NCBI RefSeq assembly: GCF_040611135.1
Contig: NZ_JBEXNL010000006.1
Coordinates: 185,730-249,729, forward strand
Direction of reading: 5' to 3'
DNA: 64,000 nucleotides
Source: Tsukamurella sp040611135
Lineage (GTDB): Bacteria; Actinomycetota; Actinomycetes; Mycobacteriales; Mycobacteriaceae
Shown here: piece by piece, positions 45,929-55,289 of the stretch
Layout: every line of letters starts with the position of its first letter
Numbering within the stretch: the stretch's first letter is position 1
Position numbers and translations under genes: made by a program
The notes under the pieces: model-generated
The model's database searches: none
What the model saw: the letters and a program-made list of their open reading frames with translations, nothing else
Told to the model about the DNA's origin: nothing

Positions 45929-46666
45929 CTACTCGCCCGCGCGCCGCACCGTCAGGATGCTCTCCGTTTCCCGTTCGGCGCGATACGCGGCGGCGCCGCC
46001 GTTGACCCCGAACAGCCGCTTGCTCCACACCAGCCACACGACCGCGGCGACGTTGATCAGCAACGCGCCGGCCCGCAGCACGGTGACCTTCTCGCTGATC
46101 TCGTAGATCTCCAGCGGCAGGAAGGCCGAGGTCGCGATGACCGCGAAGTACTCGCCCCAGCGGTGGCCGAGCCACAGGCCGACGGCCTCGATGAGCTCGA
46201 TCGCCGCATAGGCCACGAGGGCGACGGCGATCCACATGAGGGCCGTGCCGGAGAGCCCCAGCGCCTTGTCCACCGTGTGCACGATCTTCGAATCGCCCAC
46301 GTTGAAGCCCAGTTGACTGAGCACCGGCAGCTTCTCCCGGAACACCTCCCGCAGGTGCACCCGCGAGTCGCGGAACTGCCAGACCACCACGCCGGCGGCG
46401 ACGAAGACGAGGCCGCGGAGCACCCGCTCGACCGCGAGGAAGCGCATGATCAGCTCGTCCCGCAGTGCCCGGCCGCGCGGGACCGACGGTGCCTGCCCCG
46501 CCGGCCCGGAGCCGTGCGGATCGCCGACGACGAAGTCGTCGCAGCGCAGGCAGCGCCAGGCCTCGCCCTCGGGGGTGTCGGTGCGGACGCGGTCCCGCAG
46601 ATCCGCCTCGTCGGGTGCGTACGTGACGTGCCCACGGAGGCCGCAGGAGAGCACGGAGATGTCCAT
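45929..46666 (-). CDS. DUF2127 membrane protein
   Basis: The 245-residue protein has a soluble N-terminus with a Cys pair (WRCLRCDDFV), then four hydrophobic segments from about 85 on: LRGLVFVAAGVVVWQFRD, ALMWIAVALVAYAAIELIEA, GEYFAVIATSAFLPLEIYEI and RAGALLINVAAVVWLVWS. EAVGLWLGHRWGEYFAV is the DUF2127 hallmark. Function unknown. It follows rnpB by 58 bases on the same strand. Confidence 0.85.
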   Translation of the reverse strand: MDISVLSCGLRGHVTYAPDEADLRDRVRTDTPEGEAWRCLRCDDFVVGDPHGSGPAGQAPSVPRGRALRDELIMRFLAVERVLRGLVFVAAGVVVWQFRDSRVHLREVFREKLPVLSQLGFNVGDSKIVHTVDKALGLSGTALMWIAVALVAYAAIELIEAVGLWLGHRWGEYFAVIATSAFLPLEIYEISEKVTVLRAGALLINVAAVVWLVWSKRLFGVNGGAAAYRAERETESILTVRRAGE

Positions 46667-46724
46667 CGGACCAGGTTAGCGCCGGTCCGACGCGCGAGCC
46701 CCCACGCGAATGCGGCGATTGTGG

Positions 46725-47143
<419 letters not shown>

Positions 47144-47173
47144 GCCGACCAGGATACCCCGCCGCGCGGGCCC

Positions 47174-47824
47174 TCAGAGCCCGGCGGTGCGGTTCACCTG
47201 CCGCACCGATGCCCCGCCGTCCGGATAGAGGTCGGCGATCGAGATCGACGCGAGGTCGAGGTGCAGCCGGTACAGCAGCTGCGGCCCGACGTCGAGCGCG
47301 ATCCGCAGGATCGTCTTGATCGGGGTCACGTGCGAGACCAGAAGCACGGTGCGGCCGGGATGCTCGACGGTGACCCGCGCCAGCAGAGCCGTGACGCGCG
47401 CGTGGACCTCGTCGAAGCTCTCGCCGCCGGGCGGCGCGACGGAGGTGTCCCCCAACCAGCGGCCGTGCAGTTCCGGGTCGCGCTCGCGGGCCTCGCCGAA
47501 CGAGAGCCCCTCCCACGCACCGAAGTCCGTCTCGATCAGCCCGTCCTCGATCTCGACGGTCAGGCCGCGCCCCGCGTTCACGGCATCGGCCGTCTGCCGG
47601 GCGCGGTCCAGCGGCGACGACAGGATCGCGTCGATGTGCGTGCCCCGCAACAGGTCCGCGGCGGCGTTCGCCTGCTCGTGGCCGAGGTCGGTGAGCGACG
47701 GATTGCCGCGGCCCGAGTAGAGCCGGCCGACGGACGCCGGGGTCTGGCCGTGCCGCAGGAGGATCAGGCGGGTGGGATCGTGCGCCGAGACCGTCCAGCC
47801 GCCGCGCTGCTGTGCGCCGGTCAC
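47174..47824 (-). CDS. Histidine phosphatase family protein (CobC-like)
   Basis: The 216-residue phosphatase has the RHG motif LILLRHGQT near residue 20, LSSPLDRARQTAD, a catalytic Glu in ETDFGAWEG and the second His in LLVSHVTPIK. It may act on alpha-ribazole phosphate, a phosphoglycerate or a phosphopeptide. The mycobacterial gene at this position, Rv2228c, fuses such a domain to RNase HI; here there is no RNase H part. The GTG at 47824 overlaps the zinc-ribbon stop by four bases (GTGA). Confidence 0.92.
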   Translation of the reverse strand: MTGAQQRGGWTVSAHDPTRLILLRHGQTPASVGRLYSGRGNPSLTDLGHEQANAAADLLRGTHIDAILSSPLDRARQTADAVNAGRGLTVEIEDGLIETDFGAWEGLSFGEARERDPELHGRWLGDTSVAPPGGESFDEVHARVTALLARVTVEHPGRTVLLVSHVTPIKTILRIALDVGPQLLYRLHLDLASISIADLYPDGGASVRQVNRTAGL

Positions 47825-48579
47825 TCTTCCGGCTTGCCCTGCGGCAGGCCGGATTCGAAGGTGCGCACCAGGATGGCGCCGCACTCGTCGCAGTGCACCA
47901 CCTCGTCCGCCGGCTTGCGCGCCACGGCGTCGAGGAAGCCCCGGTCCAGCTCGAGACGGCAGGCGCCGCACCGTCGGGCCTGCAGCAGCCCCGCGCCGGC
48001 ACCCGAGGCGGCCCGGCACCGTTCGTACTCGGCGGCGAGGTCCTCGGGGAGCGTCGCCACGAGCTCGGCGCGGGACGCGGCGGTGCGGGCCTGCGCGACC
48101 GCGATGTCCTTCATCGCCTCCTCGCGGCGGCGGGCGACGGCGGCGATCTCGTCATTCGTGGCGTTGACGGTGGCCTCGGCGCGCTGCTGGTCGAGCTCGA
48201 CCGCCTCGCGCTTCTCCATGAGCTCGAGCTCCTCGTCCTCGAGAACCGACTGGCGACGCTCGAGGCCGCGCAGCTCGTGCTCGATCTCCGTGAGCTGCTT
48301 CGCCGGGACGGCGCCGGCGGCCAGGAGCTCTCGGTCCTTGCGCTCGCGCAGGCGGGTCTGCTCGACCTCCTTCTCCACCTTGGCGATGTCCCGGTCGAGG
48401 TCCTCGACGAGGATCGACACGCGCACGGACTCGTCGCGCTCGGTGGTCGCGCGCTTCTCGAGTTCCGCGATCTCGGCGTCCTCGGGCAGGTGCGTGGTGC
48501 GGTGGGCGAGCCGGGAGATCTCCGCGTCGACCCCGGCGAGGTCCAGCAGGGATTTCTGAGCGGCCGGATCAGCGTTCAT
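47821..48579 (-). CDS. Coiled-coil zinc ribbon protein (CdsZ/DUF164-like, Rv2229c type)
   Basis: The 252-residue protein is mostly a long antiparallel coiled coil (about 10-180, rich in Glu/Arg/Leu heptads), followed by a C4 zinc ribbon: CGAC near 197 and CDEC near 224. It probably binds nucleic acid or ribosomes. The ATG at 48579 is taken; frames starting at 48588 or 48597 overlap the Nif3 gene's end. It lies between the coupled phosphatase and Nif3 genes, a conserved trio in this order. Confidence 0.9.
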   Translation of the reverse strand: MNADPAAQKSLLDLAGVDAEISRLAHRTTHLPEDAEIAELEKRATTERDESVRVSILVEDLDRDIAKVEKEVEQTRLRERKDRELLAAGAVPAKQLTEIEHELRGLERRQSVLEDEELELMEKREAVELDQQRAEATVNATNDEIAAVARRREEAMKDIAVAQARTAASRAELVATLPEDLAAEYERCRAASGAGAGLLQARRCGACRLELDRGFLDAVARKPADEVVHCDECGAILVRTFESGLPQGKPEE

Positions 48580-48589
48580 CTGCGCCACT

Positions 48590-49705
48590 CTACGCATCCG
48601 CCGCCGGCGCGGCGCGCACCGTGAACGGATCCGTGGGGGGCTCGTGCACGGCGACGTCGAGGAAGGGCCAGAGCAGCTCGGCGACCGCTCCGCACCAGGG
48701 GAACTCGGTGCCCCAGTGCCCGGCGTCGATCAGCGCGGGTCCGCCCGCACGCAGGTGCTCGTCGGCGGGGTGGTGCCGCAGGTCGCCCGTCACGTAGGCG
48801 TCCACCCCGAGCCGCGCGACGGTGCCCAGCAGCGAGTCGCCCGCGCCGCCGCACACCGCGACGGTGCGGATCAGCGCGTCGGGATCGCCTGCGGCCCGGG
48901 CGGGCGCACCGAGCGCGGTCGCCACGTGCTCGGTGAACGCGGTCAGCGACATCGGCTCGGGCAGGGTGCCCACGCGGCCCAGGCCCCACTCCCGATCGCC
49001 GCCCACGAGCTCGATCACGTCGTGCGCCGGCTCCTCGTAGGGGTGCGCGGCGCGCAGCGCAGCCAGGACCGCGGCGCGGCGACTGCGCGCGGCCACGAGT
49101 TCGGCCCGCGTCTCGGTGACCCGCGTCAGCTCGCCCGTCGTCCCGACGGCCGGATCCGCCGACGCGCCGGGCCGGAACTGGCCGGCACCGTCGACCCGCC
49201 ACGCGCATTCGGAGTACTCCCCGACCTCACCCGCCCCGGCGTCGAACATCGCGGCGAGGACCTCGTCCGCCTGCGCGGGCGGGACCATGACGCCCCACCG
49301 GTCCAGCGGCAGGGGCGTGTCCAGGAATTCGACGGGGCCGGTGACCGTGAGGCCGAGCGCGGCAGCGAGAGCGTCGTTGACGCCGCCCCGCGCGCGGTCC
49401 GCGTTGGTGTGTGCGGTGAACAGGGCGCAACCGCCGCGGATCAGCCGGTGGATCAGCGCCCCCTTCGGGGTGCTCGCGGCCACGGTGTCCACCCCGCGCA
49501 GCAACAGGGGGTGGTGCGCGATGATCAGCTGCGCGCCGCGGGCGAGCGCGGCCTCGACCACGTCGGCCGTGACGTCCACGCAGACGAGCACCCGCTCGAC
49601 CTCGGCGGCCGGGTCCCCGCACACCAGTCCGACACTGTCCCACCCCTCCGCGAGTCGCGGCGGATACGCCTGATCGAGCATCTCGATGACCTCAGCCAGC
49701 ACCAT
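48590..49705 (-). CDS. Nif3-like dinuclear metal centre hexameric protein (YbgI/DUF34)
   Basis: The 371-residue protein has two NIF3 halves binding a di-metal site: WDSVGLVCGDP, IIAHHPLLLRGV, YTAHTN-like LFTAHTNAD and, near the end, VTGDLRHHPADEH and LIDAGHWGTEF. Between them is a PII-like insert (residues about 130-230, with RAAHPYEEPAHD), as in the longer family members. GTP cyclohydrolase-like or tRNA-related roles have been proposed but none is settled. The ATG at 49705 is normal for length. Confidence 0.92.
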   Translation of the reverse strand: MVLAEVIEMLDQAYPPRLAEGWDSVGLVCGDPAAEVERVLVCVDVTADVVEAALARGAQLIIAHHPLLLRGVDTVAASTPKGALIHRLIRGGCALFTAHTNADRARGGVNDALAAALGLTVTGPVEFLDTPLPLDRWGVMVPPAQADEVLAAMFDAGAGEVGEYSECAWRVDGAGQFRPGASADPAVGTTGELTRVTETRAELVAARSRRAAVLAALRAAHPYEEPAHDVIELVGGDREWGLGRVGTLPEPMSLTAFTEHVATALGAPARAAGDPDALIRTVAVCGGAGDSLLGTVARLGVDAYVTGDLRHHPADEHLRAGGPALIDAGHWGTEFPWCGAVAELLWPFLDVAVHEPPTDPFTVRAAPAADA

Positions 49706-49778
49706 GCCTGTCAGCGTAGGCGGGTCGTGGCGGACCACGGCGGATTCGCGGCTCACCGCGGTCGGGCAAGATGGTGGG

Positions 49779-50249
49779 GTGAGTACTCCGCTGCATGTCA
49801 CGTTCGTGTGCACCGGCAACATCTGCCGGTCGCCGATCGCCAGGATCGTCTACGAGCAGGCGGTGGCCGACGCCGGGCTCGCCGCCGCGGTCCGGGTCAC
49901 GAGCGCCGGCACCCAGGGGTGGCACGAGGGCAGCCCGGCGGACTCCCGCGCCCGGGACGTGCTCGCCGGGGCGGGCTACCCCACCGCGCACAGCGCCGCG
50001 GAGATCACCGACGACCATCTCGGCGCCGACCTGGTGGTCGCGCTGCACCGCTCGCACGTCGCTCCGCTGCGCGGTCTCGGCGTTCCCGACGAGCGGCTCC
50101 GGCTCCTGCGCAGCTTCGACCCCGACGCCTCGCACGAGAGCGTGCCGGACCCGTTCTACGGCGATCACGACGACTTCCGCACCACGCTGGCGCAGGTCGA
50201 GGCCTCGATGCCGGGCATGATCGAGTGGACGCGAGAGCGCCTTGCCTAA
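49779..50249 (+). CDS. ptpA: Low-molecular-weight protein tyrosine phosphatase
   Basis: The 156-residue phosphatase carries the P-loop CTGNICRS with Cys11 and Arg17, and the general acid Asp in DPFYGDHDDF. It is the orthologue of Rv2234 PtpA, which is secreted by M. tuberculosis and acts in host macrophages; such a role here is not implied. GTG at 49779 gives MSTPLHVTFVC. It overlaps the SURF1 gene by 8 bases. Confidence 0.93.
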   Translation: MSTPLHVTFVCTGNICRSPIARIVYEQAVADAGLAAAVRVTSAGTQGWHEGSPADSRARDVLAGAGYPTAHSAAEITDDHLGADLVVALHRSHVAPLRGLGVPDERLRLLRSFDPDASHESVPDPFYGDHDDFRTTLAQVEASMPGMIEWTRERLA

Positions 50250-51123
50250 CTGGGTCAAGGTGGTCTTCCAGCCGCGGTGGATCGCCCTCGCCGTCGCCGC
50301 GCTGGCCTTCACCGCCCTGTGCTGGTCGGTGCTCGCGCCGTGGCAGCTGGGGAAGAACACCTCCACCAGCCACCGCAACCAGCAGATCGCCGACTCGGTG
50401 AACGCCGCTCCGGTCCCCGCCGCGCAGCTGCTCGGCGGCCGCACGGCGGTCCCGAGGGACGCGGAATGGCGCAAGGTGATGCTCACGGGGCAGTACCGCG
50501 CGGACCAGCAGTCCCTCGCCCGGCTCCGCAATCAGGACGGCAAGCCCGCGTACGAGGTGCTGGTCCCGTTCGCCGCGAACGACGGCGCGACCTACCTCGT
50601 GGACCGCGGGTTCGTCGCGACGCCCACCGGCGGCGTGGTGCCCGGGTTCGCGCCGCCACCGTCGGGCGTCGTGACGATCCAGGCCCGCGTGCGCGCCCCG
50701 GAGCAGACCGATCCGGCGCGCGGCCCGCGCACCGAGGGCGGCTACCTGCAGGTGTTCGCGATCGACCCCGCCGCGATCGGCCCGGTGCAGGGCATCGCCT
50801 TCGCCCCCGGCTACCTCAATCTCAGCGACGACCAGCCCGGCGGCCTCGACCCCGTGCCGCTGCCCATGCTCGACGCCGGGCCGTACCTGTCGTACGGCCT
50901 GCAGTGGCTGGCCTTCGGGATCATGGCGCCGCTCGCGATCGGCTACTTCGTGTGGGCCGAGGTCAAGCGCCGCCGGGAGGACAAGGCGGTCTTCGAGGCG
51001 GGGACGGCGGACCCCTCGGCCCCGGTCGACGGTGCCGAGGTCACCCCGGCGGCGCCCGAGATCACGCCCGAAGCCGCCCGCGCCGCCAGGCTCGCCGACC
51101 GGTACGGACGCAAAGGACAGTAG
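50242..51123 (+). CDS. SURF1 family cytochrome oxidase assembly protein
   Basis: The 293-residue protein has two transmembrane helices (about 12-30 and 215-235) flanking a large outer domain, with W-Q-LGKN near the first helix and DRGFVATP plus LSYGLQWLAFG near the second, as in SURF1. It helps assemble the aa3-type cytochrome oxidase. It seems to start at a TTG within the ptpA end, so translation may be coupled. Its last 62 bases overlap the end of the convergent cobD gene. Confidence 0.9.
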   Translation: MPNWVKVVFQPRWIALAVAALAFTALCWSVLAPWQLGKNTSTSHRNQQIADSVNAAPVPAAQLLGGRTAVPRDAEWRKVMLTGQYRADQQSLARLRNQDGKPAYEVLVPFAANDGATYLVDRGFVATPTGGVVPGFAPPPSGVVTIQARVRAPEQTDPARGPRTEGGYLQVFAIDPAAIGPVQGIAFAPGYLNLSDDQPGGLDPVPLPMLDAGPYLSYGLQWLAFGIMAPLAIGYFVWAEVKRRREDKAVFEAGTADPSAPVDGAEVTPAAPEITPEAARAARLADRYGRKGQ

Positions 51124-51994
51124 CCAATAGCGCGCCGAACTCGACGTTCCGCGACAGGGTCGCCGCCCGGCGCAGGTCGCGCGGCTCCGGTGCCCGGCCG
51201 TCGCCGAGGGCGGGCCGCAGTTCCACGCCGTGCGCGTACTGCGTGCGGCCGCCGAGCTGCAGCCCCAGCGCGCCGGCCGCTGTCGCCTCCGCGACGCCCG
51301 CGTTGGGGCTCGGGTGCTCGCGTGCGTCGTTCCGCCATGCGCGCAGGGCGTCCGACGGTGCCCCGCCCACCGTCGGGGCCAGGGCGACGGTGACCGCACC
51401 CGCCAGCCGGGCGGGCACGTAGTTGAGGACGTCGTCGAGCCGGGCGGACGCCCAGCCGAAGTCGGCGTACCGGTCGTTGCGGTAGCCGACCATGGCGTCG
51501 AGAGTGTTCGCCGCGCGGTACGCGAGCAGCCCCGGGAGGCCGGCGACGGTGCCCCAGAACAGCGGTGCGACCGCGGCGTCGGAGGTGTTCTCGGCGACGG
51601 ATTCGACTGCCGCACGGGCCAGACCCGCAGCGTCGAGGACCGACGGGTCGCGGCCGCAGAGGCTCGGCAGCAGGGCTCGCGCGGCGGCGAGATCGCCGCG
51701 CTCGAGGTCGGCGCCGAGCGTCGAGCCGACCGTCCGCAGTCCCGCTCCCCCGACGACGGCCCACGTGCCGATCGCGGTGGCGCCGGGGATCTTCCGCGCC
51801 GCGAAGCCCAGCGCCGCGGCGCCGCCCACGAGGATCGCGGTGAAGGCGGCGCCCCGGAGCTTCGACGGTGCGTACATCCTGGCCTCGAGAGCCAGTGCCG
51901 CGGAGCCGAACCCGGCCACCGGGTGGTAGCGGCTCGGGTCGCCGAGGACCTCGTCGGCGAGGACGCCGAGCGCCAGTTCGGTGGAGCGGTTCAC
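51062..51994 (-). CDS. cobD: Adenosylcobinamide-phosphate synthase (CobD/CbiB)
   Basis: CobD joins aminopropanol to adenosylcobyrinic acid in cobalamin synthesis, in the inner membrane. The 310 residues show LADEVLGDPSRYHPVAGFG, ESVAENTSDAAVAPLFWG, AANTLDAMVGYRNDRYADFG and PSPNAGVAEATAAGALG, all CbiB signatures, with several hydrophobic helices between. The GTG at 51994 starts it. The C-terminus (after about 285) is arginine-rich and encoded opposite the end of SURF1. It corresponds to Rv2236c. Confidence 0.94.
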   Translation of the reverse strand: MNRSTELALGVLADEVLGDPSRYHPVAGFGSAALALEARMYAPSKLRGAAFTAILVGGAAALGFAARKIPGATAIGTWAVVGGAGLRTVGSTLGADLERGDLAAARALLPSLCGRDPSVLDAAGLARAAVESVAENTSDAAVAPLFWGTVAGLPGLLAYRAANTLDAMVGYRNDRYADFGWASARLDDVLNYVPARLAGAVTVALAPTVGGAPSDALRAWRNDAREHPSPNAGVAEATAAGALGLQLGGRTQYAHGVELRPALGDGRAPEPRDLRRAATLSRNVEFGALLATVLCVRTGRRAWRRGRLRA

Positions 51995-52017
51995 GGCTCG
52001 ATCCTGCCAGCAGCGAT

Positions 52018-53274
52018 TCAGCCGGCGGGCTGGGCCTCCAGGAGGGACTTCAGCGGGGTCTCCAGGTCCGCCAGCAGCCCACGGTCCGGGACGAGGCCCT
52101 GCGCGATCGCGCGCTTGCTGAACATGAACTCCTGCGCCCGGTTGACGCAGTCCGCCGCGATGAGACGGCCCTGCGCGAAGTAGAAGCACGCGAACCCGCG
52201 CCCGTCGGCCGGGTCGCCGCGCAGCACGATCTCGTCGTACCCCGCGTTCAGGCCCGCTATCTGCAGCTTCAGATCGTACTGATCGGACCAGAACCACGGC
52301 AGCGCGGCGATCTCCTTCTGCCCGCCGCAGATCGCGGCGGCGACGCTCTTGGCCTGCTCCATCGCGTTCGGCACCGACTCCAGCCGCAGCCGGCGGCCGT
52401 AGCGGGTGTCGTGGTAGCTCGCGCAGTCCCCGGCGGCGAAGACGTGCGGGTCGCTCGTGCGTCCGTATGCATCGATGACGACGCCGTTGTCGACCGGTAG
52501 CCCGGCCGCCTCCGCGAGTTCGACGTTGGGGACCACGCCGACGCCGACGATGACCAGCTCGGCGGGGACGAGCTCACCGTCGGACAGGCGAACGCCCGTG
52601 ACCCGCCCGTCGCGCCCCTCGAGGCCAGTGACGCCGGCGCCCACGCGGATGTCGACCCCCTCCTCGCGGTGCACCCGGTCGTAGAACGCCGAGACCTCGG
52701 GTGCGGTGACGCGTTGCAGCACCCGGTCCGCGACCTCGATCACCGTCACCTCGATGCCCAGTTTGCGCAGCGACGCGGCGGTCTCCAGCCCGATGTAGCC
52801 GGCGCCGATGATGACGGCGTGCCGCGCCGTCGCCGTGTCCTCGCGGATGCCCCCGATGTCGGCGGCGTCGCGCAGGTAGTGAATCCCGTCGAGGTCGGCC
52901 CCGGGCAGGTCCAACCGGCGCGGCCGGGCGCCGAGGCACAGCACGAGTTCGTCGTAGCGCACGCTCTCGCCGTCCGCGAGGTCGACGGTGCCCGCCTCGC
53001 GGTCGATGCCCACGACCCGCCCCTGCCGGAAGTCGACGCCCTCCTTGGCGTAGAAGTCGGGTTTGCGGATGAGCAGGTCGTCGAGCGTCGTGGTGCCGTG
53101 GAGGTAGGTCTTCGACAGCGGCGGGCGCTGGTACGGCAGGGAGGGCTCGTCGCCGATCAGCAGGATCCGCCCCTCCCATCCGTCCTGGCGCAGGCTCGCG
53201 CACAGCTGGGCGCTCGCGTGCCCGGCGCCGACGATGACGACCCGCTCGGGCTTCGGGAACCGTTCGTCGTTCAT
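52018..53274 (-). CDS. Ferredoxin--NAD(P)+ reductase of the CYP153 system
   Basis: The 418-residue flavoprotein of the rubredoxin/putidaredoxin-reductase type moves electrons from NADH to the ferredoxin. VVIVGAGHASAQLCASLRQ binds FAD, VIIGAGYIGLETAASLRKLG binds NAD(P), and VFAAGDCASYHD contacts the flavin again. Its ATG overlaps the P450 stop by four bases (ATGA), so it is coupled to the hydroxylase. A short acidic Glu/Pro C-terminus is normal for the group. Confidence 0.94.
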   Translation of the reverse strand: MNDERFPKPERVVIVGAGHASAQLCASLRQDGWEGRILLIGDEPSLPYQRPPLSKTYLHGTTTLDDLLIRKPDFYAKEGVDFRQGRVVGIDREAGTVDLADGESVRYDELVLCLGARPRRLDLPGADLDGIHYLRDAADIGGIREDTATARHAVIIGAGYIGLETAASLRKLGIEVTVIEVADRVLQRVTAPEVSAFYDRVHREEGVDIRVGAGVTGLEGRDGRVTGVRLSDGELVPAELVIVGVGVVPNVELAEAAGLPVDNGVVIDAYGRTSDPHVFAAGDCASYHDTRYGRRLRLESVPNAMEQAKSVAAAICGGQKEIAALPWFWSDQYDLKLQIAGLNAGYDEIVLRGDPADGRGFACFYFAQGRLIAADCVNRAQEFMFSKRAIAQGLVPDRGLLADLETPLKSLLEAQPAG

Positions 53275-54695
53275 CGGGACGCCTCCTCCGCGTCGTCCGT
53301 GCGACGGGGAGTGAGGGTGACCATCATCTTCTCGTACCCCTTCACGAAGTTCGACTGCACGTAGTCGGGCTCGCCGATGACCGTGATGTCCTCGAAGCGC
53401 GCGAGCAGCTCCTCCCACAGGATGCGCAGCTGCATCTCCGCGAGGCGGTTGCCCATGCAGCGGTGCACGCCGAAGCCGAACGCGATGTGGTTGCGGGCGT
53501 TCTTGCGGTCGATGACGAAGTCGTCGGCGTTCTCGAACTGGCGCTCGTCGCGGTTTCCCGACGCGTACCACATGACGACCTGGTCGCCCTTGCGGATGAA
53601 CTGCCCGCGGAAGTGCACGTCCCGGGTGGCGACCCGGCGCATGTACGCGAGCGGCGTCTGCCAGCGGATGATCTCCGAGACCATGTTCGTGATGAGCGAC
53701 GGATCGGCCTTGAGTTTGCGGAACTCGTCCGGGAAGCGGTTGAGCGCCAGCACGCCTCCCGACATCGAGTTGCGCGTCGTATCGTTGCCTCCCACGATGA
53801 GCAGCGTCAGGTTGCCGAGGAATTCCAGCGGGCGCTCGATGAGGTCCTTCGTGTCTTCCGAGGTCTGCATCAGCGTGATCAGGTCGAAACCGGGCGCCTC
53901 GCCGGCCTCGCGGCGAGCGGCCTTGTCGTACCAGAGGGCCATGAAGGCGCGGGCCATATCGCCGGTGGCGGTGTAGAAGTCGTCGAGATCAGTGGTCCCG
54001 CCGGTGCCCTCGGACGAGCCGCTGATCGTGTCCGACCAGTAGGTCAGCTTGCGCCGCTGGTCGTACGGGAAGTCGAGCAACGTGGCCAGCATGCGGCCGG
54101 TGATCTCCATCGATACGCGGTCGACCCAGTCGAAGGGCTCGCCGACCGGCAGGCCGTCGAGGACCTCCTGAACCCGCTCGCGGATGAGCGATTCCATCTC
54201 CTTGAGGTTCTTGGGCGCCACGACGCCCTGCACCGCCTTGCGCTGCACGTCGTGCTTCGGTGGGTCCATCGCGATGAACATCTGGACGTCGAGCGGCGGC
54301 TGGCCGAGCACGATGTACGGCTCCGCCGAGAAGGTCTCGGGATCGGTGTCGACGGCGCGGATGTCGTCGTAGCGGGTGATCGACCAGAACGGCCCGAAGG
54401 GGCTCTCTGCCCGGTAGTGCACCGGTGCCTCGTCGCGGAGGCGGGCGAAGTACGGGTACCACATGCCCTGGCGGTTCATGAACGGGTTGCTGACGTCGAT
54501 GTCGGTGATCGCCACGTCCGCCGGGTCCGGGATCGGCTGCTCCGTGAAGGTCAACTGCTTGCTGATGCCGGTAGCGCGCTTGGCTCGGTCCAGCAGGTGC
54601 GCCGCCTGTACCTGCCGGTCGACGGGGACCGTCGACTGCACCTTGTTGAGAACCCGGGCCTTGGCCCGCTCGAGAACGCTGTCCGTGGTGTTCAT
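53271..54695 (-). CDS. Cytochrome P450, CYP153-like terminal alkane hydroxylase
   Basis: The 474-residue P450 matches the CYP153 family throughout: ESPFGPFWSITRYDDIRAVD, MFIAMDPPKHDVQRKAV, the I-helix LLIVGGNDTTRNSMSGG, and the haem loop FGFGVHRCMGNRLAE with Cys413. CYP153 enzymes hydroxylate medium-chain alkanes at the terminal carbon. It is flanked by its ferredoxin (upstream, 72 bases) and reductase (overlapping). The substrate range is inferred from family only. Confidence 0.93.
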   Translation of the reverse strand: MNTTDSVLERAKARVLNKVQSTVPVDRQVQAAHLLDRAKRATGISKQLTFTEQPIPDPADVAITDIDVSNPFMNRQGMWYPYFARLRDEAPVHYRAESPFGPFWSITRYDDIRAVDTDPETFSAEPYIVLGQPPLDVQMFIAMDPPKHDVQRKAVQGVVAPKNLKEMESLIRERVQEVLDGLPVGEPFDWVDRVSMEITGRMLATLLDFPYDQRRKLTYWSDTISGSSEGTGGTTDLDDFYTATGDMARAFMALWYDKAARREAGEAPGFDLITLMQTSEDTKDLIERPLEFLGNLTLLIVGGNDTTRNSMSGGVLALNRFPDEFRKLKADPSLITNMVSEIIRWQTPLAYMRRVATRDVHFRGQFIRKGDQVVMWYASGNRDERQFENADDFVIDRKNARNHIAFGFGVHRCMGNRLAEMQLRILWEELLARFEDITVIGEPDYVQSNFVKGYEKMMVTLTPRRTDDAEEASR

Positions 54696-54767
54696 GGAAG
54701 TTCGACCGCCTGTCGCGATGGTGGGAAGTCTTCGTGCTGCTGGACTGTCGGAGTGCGATGCCGGGCG

Positions 54768-55088
54768 CTACATCTGGTACTCGGGCAGGTGCACCAGGAT
54801 CCCGTCGAGCTCGGCCTGGGCCCGTACCTGGCAGGCGAGACGCGAGTTCGGCACGCACTCCGGCGACATCTCGATCATCTGGCTCTCGTCGTCGGAGCGC
54901 TTGCCGGTGATGCCGATCCATTCCTGATCGACGATGATGTGACAGGTGCCGCAGGCGGATTCGCCGCCGCAGTCACCGTCGATGCCGGGGACGCCGTTGC
55001 TCGTCGCGATCTCCATCAGCGACTCGCCCTCGACGAGGTCGACGTCGTGGACGGTGCCGTCGTGTTCGACGAAGGTGACTGTCAACAT
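54768..55088 (-). CDS. 2Fe-2S ferredoxin (putidaredoxin type)
   Basis: The 106-residue ferredoxin has cluster cysteines C40, C46, C49 and C86 in CGGESACGTC and RLACQVRA. It should carry electrons from the reductase to the P450. It is the first gene of the three in transcription order. The 201 bases before it hold a 10-bp inverted repeat at 55212-55240. Confidence 0.95.
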   Translation of the reverse strand: MLTVTFVEHDGTVHDVDLVEGESLMEIATSNGVPGIDGDCGGESACGTCHIIVDQEWIGITGKRSDDESQMIEMSPECVPNSRLACQVRAQAELDGILVHLPEYQM

Positions 55089-55211
55089 GGTTCATCCCTC
55101 TTCCGTGCTGATCTCCCGGCGGTACTCGCGGGCTCCGTGCTCGCCGTGCGGGCGAGGGGCCGCTGCGGGGCTGCTTCGGCCTGCGTACAACGCTATGAGC
55201 AGGTGGCGGGG

Positions 55212-55240
55212 CTCACAATGGTGTGCCGCGCCATTGTGAG
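55212..55240. promoter_or_regulatory. Inverted repeat, likely operator of the CYP153 operon
   Basis: CTCACAATGG (55212-55221) and CCATTGTGAG (55231-55240) form a perfect 10-bp inverted repeat with a 9-base centre, about 125-150 bases before the ferredoxin start. The neighbouring GGGG and GAGC do not extend it cleanly. It may bind the PucR-like protein encoded just upstream. Confidence 0.65.
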
Positions 55241-55289
55241 GAGCCGCGACTGGTGCGGGGAGCCACCCCGGCAAGAGCGGGCGCGGAGG

